A stretch of 64,000 nt of DNA, taken from Xanthobacter tagetidis (GTDB lineage Bacteria > Pseudomonadota > Alphaproteobacteria > Rhizobiales > Xanthobacteraceae). Shown here piece after piece: positions 57,185 through 64,000 of the stretch (positions are counted from its first letter, which is position 1; each line of letters starts with the position of its first letter). The notes below the pieces were generated by a model that saw only the letters and a list, made by a program, of their open reading frames with translations, made no database searches and was not told where the DNA came from. The stretch covers positions 62,001 through 126,000 of the forward strand of contig NZ_RCTF01000010.1 of the NCBI RefSeq assembly GCF_003667445.1, given 5' to 3'. A program made the translations under genes and the position numbers.

Positions 57185-57670
57185 ATGCGCACGTCCTTCG
57201 TCAGCCTTGCCGCCCTCGCTCTCGTCGCCGCCGCCACCCCTGCCGCCGCCCAGTCGGCGAAGGTCCAGGCGGGCGTGCTGGTGTGCAGCGTCGCCCCGTC
57301 CGTGGGCTTCGTCATCGGCTCCATCCGCGAGATGAACTGCGAGCTGCGCACCGCCCAGGTGCAGCCCTACAACCTTCTGGCCCGCTACAAGGGCACCGTG
57401 AGCCGCTTCGGCATCGACATCGGCGTGAGCACCGGCGGCACGCTGGGCTGGGCGGTGTTCGCGCCCACCTCGCAGATCGCGCCGGGCAATATCTCCGGCA
57501 CCTATGTGGGCGTTTCGGCGGATGCCGCCTGGGCCATCGGCGGCGGCGCCAACGTGCTGCTCGGCGGCTCCAACAACACCGTCGCGCTCCAGCCCCTGTC
57601 GCTGGAAGGCGTGACCGGCGCCATGATCGCCGCCGGCATCTCCGACATGAAGCTCGCCCTGCAGCCCTGA
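57185..57670 (+). CDS. DUF992 secreted protein 2
   Basis: 161 residues, paralogue of the preceding gene. Signal peptide to TPAAAQ (~23), then VQAGVLVCSVAPSVGFVIGSIREMNCEL, YKGTVSRFGIDIGVSTGGTLGWAVFAP, SGTYVGVSADAAWAIGGGANVLLGG and VALQPLSLEGVTGAMIAAGISDM. The two conserved cysteines are kept. Located in its own transcription unit between two terminators. Confidence 0.85.
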   Translation: MRTSFVSLAALALVAAATPAAAQSAKVQAGVLVCSVAPSVGFVIGSIREMNCELRTAQVQPYNLLARYKGTVSRFGIDIGVSTGGTLGWAVFAPTSQIAPGNISGTYVGVSADAAWAIGGGANVLLGGSNNTVALQPLSLEGVTGAMIAAGISDMKLALQP

Positions 57671-57973
57671 GCCGCAGCATCATCTGTCCTTGAGGAAACG
57701 GCGCCGCCCGCGGGGGGCGCCGTTTTCATGTCCGGGGCCTTCGGCCGCAGGCATCGGCGGATCGCGTGTTCAAGCGGGCCCGCTGCGCTCGGCCGTTGCA
57801 ATCGCCCGGCCGAAGGCGCACAAGAACCGAGGCGAATCGCGCTTCGGAGCCCGCTTCGCCGGGGGCGAGACGGGCCGGGGCGGGCCTTCCGCGTCGGCCC
57901 CCTGGATGCGTGGGCAAACCGCGCGTCCTTTGATGTCGCGTCCTCCGAGGGGCAAGCTCCGGAGGGTTGCCGC
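57671..57973. other. Intergenic stretch with terminator, otherwise empty
   Basis: 303 bases. A terminator (57699-57726) ends the second DUF992 unit; the remainder is GC-rich with no convincing reading frame, RNA or repeat. It presumably carries the promoter of the third DUF992 gene. Confidence 0.5.
57699..57726 (+). terminator. Rho-independent terminator after DUF992-2
   Basis: Arms CGGCGCC (57699-57705) and GGCGCCG (57716-57722) around a GC-rich loop, then TTTT. Confidence 0.8.
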
Positions 57974-58471
57974 ATGCGAGGTCTCGTCCCGCTCCTGTCC
58001 CTCGGCCTGGGGCTGACGCTCGCCGGCACGGTGGACGCGGCAAGCCCCACCATGCCGCAGGTCTCGGCCGGACTGCTCGAATGCCGCGGCGCGTTCGCCA
58101 CCGGCTACGGCTTCGGCTCCTCCCGCAAGGTGACGTGCGAGTTCCGCCCCTCGGTCGGCTTCAACCACTATTATTCCGGCACGCTCGACCGCGTCGGCCT
58201 CGACTTCGGGGTGTCCGACCAGGGCAGCATGCTGTGGGCGGTGCTCGCCACCTCGCCGAACATCGATCCCGGCGCGCTGGCCGGCACCTATGTGGGCCTC
58301 TCCACCGGCTTTGCGGTCGGGCCGGGCTTTTCGGCCAACATGCTCGCCGCCCAGGATGCCGGGCGGCAGGTGACGCTTCAGCCGCTGAGCATCTCCGCCG
58401 ACAGCGGCCTGAGCCTGTCCTTCGCCGGCGCGACGCTGAAGCTGGAGTCCTCCGCGACCGTGCCGCAATAG
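57974..58471 (+). CDS. DUF992 secreted protein 3 (diverged)
   Basis: 165 residues, the most diverged of three tandem paralogues: signal peptide MRGLVPLLSLGLGLTLAGTVDA, then SAGLLECRGAFATGYGFGSSRKVTCEFRPS, SGTLDRVGLDFGVSDQGSMLWAVLA, AGTYVGLSTGFAVGPGFSANML and VTLQPLSISADSGLSLSFAG. The conserved Cys pair and the VTLQPLS motif remain. GGAGGG lies ten bases before the ATG. Confidence 0.82.
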   Translation: MRGLVPLLSLGLGLTLAGTVDAASPTMPQVSAGLLECRGAFATGYGFGSSRKVTCEFRPSVGFNHYYSGTLDRVGLDFGVSDQGSMLWAVLATSPNIDPGALAGTYVGLSTGFAVGPGFSANMLAAQDAGRQVTLQPLSISADSGLSLSFAGATLKLESSATVPQ

Positions 58472-58589
58472 CGCGCCGCCGCCATCACGGTGCCTTGACC
58501 AACGCTACCCTCCTTTGACTCACACGCTCCTTTGACTTGCCGATCCTTCGAGCCCGCCAGATGTTGGCCGCCTGTTCGGAGGACGAGGC

Positions 58590-59570
58590 ATGCATATTCG
58601 ACGCAGGCGCGGCTGGGAAATTCCGGAATCGGCGGCGACGCCGGAGGCGGTCTATCTGTCCCGCCGCGAGGCCCTCGGCGCGGGAATCGGCGCGGGCGCG
58701 GCGCTGCTCGCCTCCCCGCTCCTGGCGACGCCGGCGGCGGCGCAGCGCGTGAGCGACATGCCGGACCCGTCCGCCGACCTCTATCCCGCCAAGCGCAACG
58801 ACGCCTATGCGCTCGACCGGCCGGTGACGCCCGAGGCGCGCTCCAGCACGCTCAACAATTACTACGAGTTCAGCTACGGCAAGAACGTCGCCCCCTCCAT
58901 GACGCGCTTCCAGCGCCGGCCCTGGACGGTGAAGGTGGACGGGCTGGTGGAGAAGCCGTTCGAGATCGGCATCGACGACCTGCTCAAGAAGGTGTCGCTG
59001 GAAGAGCGCCTCTACCGCCACCGCTGCGTGGAGGCGTGGTCCATGGCGGTGCCGTGGACCGGCTTTCCCATGGCGGACCTTGTGGCGCTCGCCGCACCCA
59101 TGGCATCGGCGAAGTACATCCAGATGGAATCCTTCGTCGATCCCAAGGTGGCGCCGAACCAGCGCGACTTCCGCTATCCCTGGCCCTATGTGGAGGGGCT
59201 GACCCTGGAAGAGGCGCGCAACGAGCTGGCCTTCCTCGTCACCGGAATCTACGGCAAGCCGGCGCCGAACCAGTTCGGCGCGCCGCTGCGCATCGCGCTG
59301 CCGTGGAAATACGGCTTCAAGTCGGCCAAGGGCATCGTGCGCTTCACCTTCACGGACAAGCAGCCGGTGAGCTTCTGGGAGGCAGTGCAGGCCTCCGAAT
59401 ACGGCTTCTGGGCCAATGTGAACCCCAAGGTCGCCCATCCGCGCTGGAGCCAGGCGAGCGAGGAGGACATCGCCACCGGGAACCGCCGGCCGACGCTGCT
59501 CTACAACGGCTATGGCGAGCAGGTGGCCGGCCTGTACAAGGGCCTGGAGACGCAGAAGATCTGGTACTGA
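58590..59570 (+). CDS. msrP: Protein-methionine-sulfoxide reductase catalytic subunit MsrP
   Basis: 326-residue periplasmic molybdenum enzyme (YedY) that repairs oxidised methionines in envelope proteins. Tat signal LSRREALGAGIGAGAALLASPLL; the Mo-ligating cysteine is Cys146 in YRHRCVEAWSMAVPWTG, the same precursor number as in E. coli. PNQFGAPLRIALPWKYGFKSAK and the terminal GLETQKIWY are family marks. The haem partner msrQ is not adjacent: the next gene is a convergent TctC-type receptor. Confidence 0.92.
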   Translation: MHIRRRRGWEIPESAATPEAVYLSRREALGAGIGAGAALLASPLLATPAAAQRVSDMPDPSADLYPAKRNDAYALDRPVTPEARSSTLNNYYEFSYGKNVAPSMTRFQRRPWTVKVDGLVEKPFEIGIDDLLKKVSLEERLYRHRCVEAWSMAVPWTGFPMADLVALAAPMASAKYIQMESFVDPKVAPNQRDFRYPWPYVEGLTLEEARNELAFLVTGIYGKPAPNQFGAPLRIALPWKYGFKSAKGIVRFTFTDKQPVSFWEAVQASEYGFWANVNPKVAHPRWSQASEEDIATGNRRPTLLYNGYGEQVAGLYKGLETQKIWY

Positions 59571-59717
59571 GCCGCCCCTGCCGGGCGCGGCCCGGCGCCC
59601 GGGTAGCCTCGCCGGCACGCGCCCCACGCGAGAAGGGCCCCGTGACGGCGTGCGCCCCGGAGCCCCCCCAGCCCTGACCGGACACTTTTCCGCGGGCCGC
59701 CGGCGGCCCGCCCCGCC

Positions 59718-60689
59718 TCAGTTGACGGGCTTCGGGATCACCGACTTCCACACCGCGATCTCGGCCGCGAAGCGCGCGCCGTGCGCGTCGGGGCTGCGCT
59801 CGGACGGCGGGAACACGTTGGTGCCCACGTCGACGAAGCGCTTGACGATCGCTTCGTCATTCAGCGCCTTCTGCAGCGCGCCGTTGAGCTTGCCGACCAC
59901 GTCCGCGGGCGTTCCCTTGGGCGCATAGAGGCCGTGCCAGATCACGAACTCGAAGCCCTTCAGGCCCGCCTGCTCCAGGGTCGGGATGTCCTTGAGCACC
60001 GGCAGGCGCTCCTTGGAGGTCACGGCGAACGCCTTGATGGTCGCGGCCTGGATCTGCGGCACGGCGGTGGTGGACTGGTCGCACAGAAGGTCCACCTGTC
60101 CGCCCATGAGGTCGTTCATGGCCGGGCCGGTGCCGCGATAGCCCACCTCGGTGAGGGTGACGCCCAGCGCCTTCTGCAGCAGCAGGCCGCACAGATGCGC
60201 GTTCGAGCCGACGCCCGCATGGGCGATGGTGGTCTTGGCGCCGTTCTCCTTCACCATCTTCAGCAGCTCGGCGATGGTGTTTGCAGGATAGTCCTTCTTC
60301 GAGAGCAGCACCATCGGGCCGTAATTGATGAGGCCGAGGGGCGCGAAGGCGTTGGTGGTCTCGTAGGTGAGGTTGCCGTAGAGCGCCGCGCCGGCGGCCA
60401 GCGCCACGTGGTGGATGAGGATGGTGTAGCCGTCCGGCGCCGCCTTCGCGAGGCGCGCCGCGCCGGCCGTGCCGCCCGCGCCGGCGATGTTCTCGATCAC
60501 CACCTGCTGGCCGAGGCTCGCCGACATGGACTGGCCGACGAGGCGCGCGATGGCATCGCTCGGACCGCCGGCGGCGAACGGCACGATCATCGTGATGGGA
60601 CGGGACGGGAAGGTCTGGGCCTGCGCCCCCGCCGTCGCCAATGCGAGCCCCGCCGCGGCCGCCGCAACCCATTTCCCCAAACGCATCAT
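59718..60689 (-). CDS. TctC/Bug-family tripartite tricarboxylate transporter receptor
   Basis: 323-residue periplasmic solute receptor: signal peptide to AGAQAQ (~25), then FPSRPITMIVPFAAGGPSDAIARLV (Bug signature), VVIENIAGAGGTAGAARLAKAAPDGYTIL and HAGVGSNAHLCGLLLQ. AGGAGAG precedes the ATG pair at 60689/60686. It captures carboxylates for a TctAB permease not in view. Divergent from suyA-suyB, it may be the sulfolactate receptor; in other bacteria a TctABC-type system is linked to sulfolactate use. Confidence 0.85.
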   Translation of the reverse strand: MMRLGKWVAAAAAGLALATAGAQAQTFPSRPITMIVPFAAGGPSDAIARLVGQSMSASLGQQVVIENIAGAGGTAGAARLAKAAPDGYTILIHHVALAAGAALYGNLTYETTNAFAPLGLINYGPMVLLSKKDYPANTIAELLKMVKENGAKTTIAHAGVGSNAHLCGLLLQKALGVTLTEVGYRGTGPAMNDLMGGQVDLLCDQSTTAVPQIQAATIKAFAVTSKERLPVLKDIPTLEQAGLKGFEFVIWHGLYAPKGTPADVVGKLNGALQKALNDEAIVKRFVDVGTNVFPPSERSPDAHGARFAAEIAVWKSVIPKPVN

Positions 60690-60871
60690 GGTTCTCTCCT
60701 TGGTGGCATTTTCCTCCCGCGGGGTCCGGACTTGCGCCGGCCCTTCCGCGAGTTCCCGTGAGCCTTGCGACCGGAGGGCGCTTGACACGCTCCTCCGACT
60801 AACTCATCTATCCTATATCTTATAGAAGACTTGTCCCCGTAGGGCAAGTCGCAGGAGGCGAGGAGGCACGT
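60690..60871. promoter_or_regulatory. Divergent promoter, TctC-type receptor / suyAB
   Basis: Contains TTGACA at 60782-60787 and an AT-rich inverted repeat CTATA-TCT-TATAG at 60813-60825, a GntR-operator-like arrangement. AGGAGG at 60861-60866 serves the suyA GTG. Confidence 0.5.
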
Positions 60872-61159
60872 GTGACTGCGCCGCAGCTGCTGGTTCATGA
60901 GAAGAAGGACACCGTGGGTGTCGTGGTGGTGGAAGGCCTGAAGGCCGGCACCGACATGCTGTGCGTGGTGACGCACGACAATTCCGCCTTCCACCTGACG
61001 TCGAAGATGGACGTGCCCATCGGCCACAAGATCGCGCTCGTCGACATCAAGTCCGGCGACACCATCTGGAAGTACGGCCAGGACATCGGCATCGCCAAGG
61101 CCGACATCGCCAAGGGCGAGCACGTCCACGTCCATAACGCCAAGACCAAGCGCTGGTGA
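60872..61159 (+). CDS. suyA: UxaA/SuyA-family small subunit (sulfolactate sulfo-lyase)
   Basis: 95-residue SAF-domain subunit; GTG start with AGGAGG five bases upstream. LLVHEKKDTVGVVVVEGLKAG and VPIGHKIALVDIKSGDTIWKYGQDIGIA are family motifs (the His in GHKIAL included). With the large subunit it forms either (2R)-sulfolactate sulfo-lyase, which releases sulfite and pyruvate, or an altronate-type dehydratase. The sulfolactate reading is favoured by the large-subunit wording and the nearby LDH2-type gene. Confidence 0.75.
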   Translation: MTAPQLLVHEKKDTVGVVVVEGLKAGTDMLCVVTHDNSAFHLTSKMDVPIGHKIALVDIKSGDTIWKYGQDIGIAKADIAKGEHVHVHNAKTKRW

Positions 61160-61168
61160 GGTGTGAAA

Positions 61169-62449
61169 ATGACCGAGATCGCCATGTTCCACGCCCAGAG
61201 CGCCGCCGACCCCTTCAAGGGCGGCGCGCCGGACCAGCTGGTCACCAAGGCCACCCCCGCCAAGCGCGCCTCGCTCGACTATGCGAAGGCCACCTTCCGC
61301 GGGTGGCGCCGTGAGAACGGCCGCGTCGGCGTGCGCAACCACGTCGTGCTGCTGCCGCTCGACGACCTCTCCAACGCCGCCTGCGAGGCCGTGGCGCACC
61401 ATGTGAAGGGCACCATGGCCCTGCCCCACGCCTACGGCCGCCTCCAGTTCGGCGCCGACCTCGATCTGTTCTTCCGCACCCTGATCGGCATCGGCTCGAA
61501 CCCGAACGTCGCCGCGGTGGTGGTGATCGGCATCGAGGACCAGTGGACCAACATCGTGGTCGAGGGCATCGCCAAGACCGGCAAGCCGGTGGTGGGCTTC
61601 GGCATCGAGGGCAACGGCGACATCGCCACCGTCGCCAAGGCGTCCTACCAGGCCAAGCGCTTCGTCCAGTGGGCGAACGAGCTGCCGCGCGAGGACTGCC
61701 CGATCTCCGACCTGTGGATCTCCACCAAGTGCGGCGAGAGCGACACCACCACGGGCCTGTCCTCCTGCCCCACCGTGGGCAACATGTACGACAAGCTGAT
61801 CCCGAAGGGCATCTACGGCGTGTTCGGCGAGACCTCCGAGATCACCGGCGCCGAGCACCTGTGCAAGGAGCGCGCGGCGAGCCCGGAGATCGCCGAGAAG
61901 TGGTTCAAGATGTGGAAGTCCTACCAGGACGACGTCATCGAGGCCCACAAGACCAACGATCTCTCCGACAGCCAGCCCACCAAGGGCAACATCGTGGGCG
62001 GCCTCACCACCATCGAGGAGAAGGCGCTCGGCAACCTGGAGAAGATAGGCCGCGAGTGCCGCTACATCGACGCGCTGGAGCCCGCCGAGGCCCCGGCGAA
62101 GGGCCCCGGCCTCTATTACATGGACACCTCGTCCGCGGCCGCCGAGTGCGTGACGCTGATGGCGGCGGCGGGCTACGTGATCCACACCTTCCCCACCGGG
62201 CAGGGCAACGTGATCGGCAACCCCATCGTCCCGGTGATCAAGATCTCCGGCAACCCGCGCACGGTGCGCACCATGGGCGAGCACATCGACGTGGACGTGT
62301 CCGGCGTCCTGCGCCGCGACATGACCATCCCGGAGGCCGGCGACGCGCTCATCGACATGATCGTGCGCACCGCCAACGGCCGCCTCACCGCCGCGGAGGC
62401 CCTCGGCCACCGCGAGTTCGTCATGACGAAGCTCTACCGCAGCGCGTGA
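61169..62449 (+). CDS. suyB: UxaA/SuyB-family large subunit ((2R)-sulfolactate sulfo-lyase)
   Basis: 426-residue catalytic subunit of the UxaA/galactarate dehydratase family. The wording [72 protein letters not shown] and [18 protein letters not shown] agrees closely with SuyB as I remember it. It would cleave (R)-3-sulfolactate to pyruvate and sulfite. The ATG at 61169 has GAGG seven bases upstream; a GTG at 61163 also exists. It follows suyA by 9 bases. Confidence 0.78.
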   Translation: MTEIAMFHAQSAADPFKGGAPDQLVTKATPAKRASLDYAKATFRGWRRENGRVGVRNHVVLLPLDDLSNAACEAVAHHVKGTMALPHAYGRLQFGADLDLFFRTLIGIGSNPNVAAVVVIGIEDQWTNIVVEGIAKTGKPVVGFGIEGNGDIATVAKASYQAKRFVQWANELPREDCPISDLWISTKCGESDTTTGLSSCPTVGNMYDKLIPKGIYGVFGETSEITGAEHLCKERAASPEIAEKWFKMWKSYQDDVIEAHKTNDLSDSQPTKGNIVGGLTTIEEKALGNLEKIGRECRYIDALEPAEAPAKGPGLYYMDTSSAAAECVTLMAAAGYVIHTFPTGQGNVIGNPIVPVIKISGNPRTVRTMGEHIDVDVSGVLRRDMTIPEAGDALIDMIVRTANGRLTAAEALGHREFVMTKLYRSA

Positions 62450-62458
62450 CACGCACGG

Positions 62459-62484
62459 CCGGACGGGCGGCGACGCCCGCCCGG
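62459..62484. terminator. Hairpin between suyB and the RES gene
   Basis: CCGG-A-CGGGCG (62459-62469) pairs with CGCCCG-C-CCGG (62474-62484), one mismatch, GCGA loop. It separates convergent genes; no T tract. Confidence 0.5.
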
Positions 62485-62497
62485 CCCGCGTCTCGGG

Positions 62498-62980
62498 CTA
62501 TGGCCCGAACAGGCGCCGATCCCAGAACACCGGCTGGTGCAGGCTCGCCGCGATCAGCCCGAACTCGGGATGCGCCGGATTGATCAGGATGTTGCTGTCG
62601 AGCCGCGCGACCACGCTCGGCACCAGCAGGATGGCGCTGCGCCGCTCCAGGCACCAGCGCGCGCCGAACGCCTTGCTCACGGTCGCCGGCATTTCGTCCC
62701 ACCCCGGCAGGCCTGGCGGCGAGAACACCTCGTAGGTGAGCCCCCGCGGCAGGGTGATGGCCACATAATGCTGGTTGGGCGGCAGCCGTCCGCTGCCGCG
62801 CACCAGCTTCTCCAGCAGCGCGGTGGAAAAATGCTCGCTCGCATAGATGAGCGGGCTGGCGGGGGTGTTCCACCGTCCCGGCGCCAGGGTCGAGCCGGTC
62901 GCGTCGAAGATCGGATAGTCGCCGTCCGGATCGCCGATCCTGAACCCCACCAGCGTGCGATCCAGGACCTGCGCGGTCAC
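62498..62980 (-). CDS. RES-domain toxin (NAD+ phosphorylase/hydrolase family)
   Basis: 160-residue RES toxin. Residues matching the conserved Arg-Glu-Ser set are in LVGFRIGDPDGDYPIFDATG (Arg), SPLIYASEHFSTALLEKLVR (Tyr/Glu) and the region PSVVARLDSNILINPAHPEF (Asn). RES toxins deplete NAD+ in the cell unless bound by their Xre-type antitoxin. The GTG start overlaps the antitoxin stop by 4 bases, so toxin synthesis depends on antitoxin translation. Confidence 0.88.
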   Translation of the reverse strand: MTAQVLDRTLVGFRIGDPDGDYPIFDATGSTLAPGRWNTPASPLIYASEHFSTALLEKLVRGSGRLPPNQHYVAITLPRGLTYEVFSPPGLPGWDEMPATVSKAFGARWCLERRSAILLVPSVVARLDSNILINPAHPEFGLIAASLHQPVFWDRRLFGP

Positions 62981-63408
62981 GCGGCGGTGCCGTACTTCAG
63001 GCCGGCGAGGACATCGAGCACCAGCTCGGCGCCGATCTCGCCGCGCAGAACCACGTCGATCGGCCGTTCGTCCTGCAGCATGGGATGGGCGCGAAACAGG
63101 AAGTCGCGCGCCTCCGCCTCGCTGCGCCAGACGTCCAGCGCCAGGCTCCAGACCCGCGCGAGGCGTGCCAGCCGCGTGCCCTCGTCGGCCGACAGGCGAT
63201 GGGCCGCCTTGCGCCGCTCATAGGTCGCCTTGGCCACCAGCCGGTACTTGAAACGGGCGTCGTCGGGCGCGAGCAGGCGCGACATGCGCTCCAGCGCCGC
63301 AAGCGGCAGCCCGCCCTCGATCTCGTCCATCAGATCGAAGGGCGAACGTGGCGCCGCCGCTCCGCCGGGAAGCCCCAGCACATCGGCGATATGTGCAAAC
63401 GCGACCAT
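62977..63408 (-). CDS. Xre/MbcA/ParS-type antitoxin (DUF2384)
   Basis: 143-residue antitoxin. Residues ~35-105 form the helical DNA-binding part (LERMSRLLAPDDARFKYRLVAKATYERRK, LSADEGTRLARLARVWSLALDVW) and the C-terminal DERPIDVVLRGEIGAELVLDVLAGLKYG is the DUF2384 toxin-binding domain. It is transcribed before the RES gene and should repress the pair through the repeats at 63421-63451. Confidence 0.88.
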   Translation of the reverse strand: MVAFAHIADVLGLPGGAAAPRSPFDLMDEIEGGLPLAALERMSRLLAPDDARFKYRLVAKATYERRKAAHRLSADEGTRLARLARVWSLALDVWRSEAEARDFLFRAHPMLQDERPIDVVLRGEIGAELVLDVLAGLKYGTAA

Positions 63409-63420
63409 CGTGGCGCCCTT

Positions 63421-63451
63421 TCATCTGAGACCAAAATTAGTCTCATCTGAG
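63421..63451 (-). promoter_or_regulatory. Operator of the RES-Xre module
   Basis: TGAGAC (63426-63431) and GTCTCA (63440-63445) form 6-bp inverted arms with an 8-base AT-rich spacer. TCATCTGAG also repeats directly at 63421-63429 and 63443-63451, 22 bases apart (two helical turns). It lies 13-43 bases upstream of the antitoxin start. Confidence 0.65.
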
Positions 63452-63490
63452 GCTCAACGCAACGCCCGGCGCGCCCGACCGGCTTTGGAC

Positions 63491-64000
63491 CTATCGCTCC
63501 GCCCTCGCTCTCAAATCCTCCAGCAGCGCCGCCGGCACGGAAATGCCCGCTGTGGCGGCCTTCGCCCGCGCGCCGAGGCGGCGGTCGCCGGGAAGGCGGG
63601 TGCCGTCCTGGCCGAGGATGGCGCCGAGCAGGACTTCCAGCCGCGCCGCGAAGTCCGGACCGCCGAGCCGCGCCGGGTCCATCACCACGAACAGGTGGCC
63701 GATGCGCGGCGCCGGCCCGTCCGCTGTGAAGAAGGAGGACGCTTCGAAGCCGAACTGGCCGCCGGTGAGCGCCGCCGCGAGGATTTCCACCATCAGCACC
63801 AGAGCCGCGCCCTTGGCGTCGCCGATGGGCAGCATGGTGCCCTCCAGCGCCGCCTTGGGATCGGTGGTGGGCCGGCCCTCCGGATCGAGCGCCCAGTCGT
63901 CGGGGATTGCGGTGCCGCGCTGGGCGGCGACCATGATCTTGCCGCGCGCGACCTTGCTCAGCGAGGCGTCGATGACCAGCGGTGCCGCGCCCGCGCGCGG
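63491..64000 (-). CDS. LDH2-type dehydrogenase, ComC-like (5' partial)
   Basis: C-terminal ~169 residues of an LDH2/MDHG2-family dehydrogenase; the start lies beyond the right edge. Visible are PLVIDASLSKVARGKIMVAAQRG, PTTDPKAALEGTMLPIGDAKGAALVLMVEIL and FGFEASSFFTADGPAPRIGHLFVVMDP. The ASSFF and GAALVLMVE wording fits (R)-sulfolactate dehydrogenase ComC, which interconverts sulfopyruvate and (R)-sulfolactate. With SuyAB and the TctC-type receptor this suggests a sulfolactate locus split by the toxin-antitoxin pair. It is distinct from the LDH2-type gene at 1695-2765. Confidence 0.75.
   Translation of the reverse strand, partial: PRAGAAPLVIDASLSKVARGKIMVAAQRGTAIPDDWALDPEGRPTTDPKAALEGTMLPIGDAKGAALVLMVEILAAALTGGQFGFEASSFFTADGPAPRIGHLFVVMDPARLGGPDFAARLEVLLGAILGQDGTRLPGDRRLGARAKAATAGISVPAALLEDLRARAER

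Overview
The window is high-GC DNA, densely coding on both strands, and looks chromosomal. It most resembles an alphaproteobacterium of the Hyphomicrobiales (Rhizobiales), possibly a Xanthobacteraceae-type soil organism. The pointers are three DUF992 paralogues and a DUF930 protein (families I know mainly from alphaproteobacteria), a RIME-like palindromic element, many LysR-controlled ABC uptake operons, and an Omp25-like outer membrane protein. No rRNA, tRNA, CRISPR array, phage module or intact insertion sequence was seen. The taxonomic placement is inference.

Layout. 1-4141: aconitase-family hydro-lyase subunits (left one cut by the edge), an LDH2-type dehydrogenase and a DadA-like FAD oxidoreductase. 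4175-7466: a three-gene overlapping set (glycosyltransferase, uncharacterised protein, D,D-carboxypeptidase-like protein) followed by a 167-bp degenerate copy of part of the middle gene. 7467-17190: hydroxamate-siderophore uptake locus: AraC regulator, TonB receptor, FhuC, FhuD, double-length FhuB, a DUF2218-SIP ferric reductase and an ABC exporter. 17285-21417: a second metal locus reading the other way (DUF2946-like protein, TonB receptor, Tat-exported isonitrile-hydratase homologue, PCu(A)C copper chaperone), which looks like copper rather than iron acquisition.

21529-29773: a Liv-type ABC operon (binding protein, LivH, fused LivM-LivG, LivF) with a cyclase-family hydrolase and an amidase, opposite a LysR regulator. 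29864-34779: a nitrogen-scavenging locus with a three-polypeptide Co-type nitrile hydratase/thiocyanate hydrolase-like enzyme, an NrtA/CmpA-family binding protein and a divergent formamidase. A near-perfect sigma-54 promoter precedes the binding-protein operon. 34874-42546: an LhgO-like oxidase, a LysR regulator, then a polar amino-acid ABC operon with two M20-family amidohydrolases, also preceded by a sigma-54-like promoter.

42669-46375: a LodA-like quinone-cofactor amine oxidase fused to a beta-propeller, with its LodB-like flavoprotein. 46402-59570: mostly housekeeping and envelope genes (Omp, DUF930, UvrB, lipoprotein, DUF486, PQQ sugar dehydrogenase, GST, aspartate aminotransferase, three DUF992 proteins, MsrP). 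59718-64000: a probable sulfolactate-utilisation region (TctC-type receptor, SuyA, SuyB, LDH2-type dehydrogenase cut by the right edge) interrupted by a RES-Xre toxin-antitoxin pair.

The common theme is scavenging of metals and of organic nitrogen and sulfur. The most unusual items are the LodA-propeller fusion with LodB, the sigma-54-linked split nitrile hydratase/formamidase locus, and the exported isonitrile hydratase homologue inside a copper-type TonB operon. All assignments come from reading the sequence and remembered family features; no database search was run.
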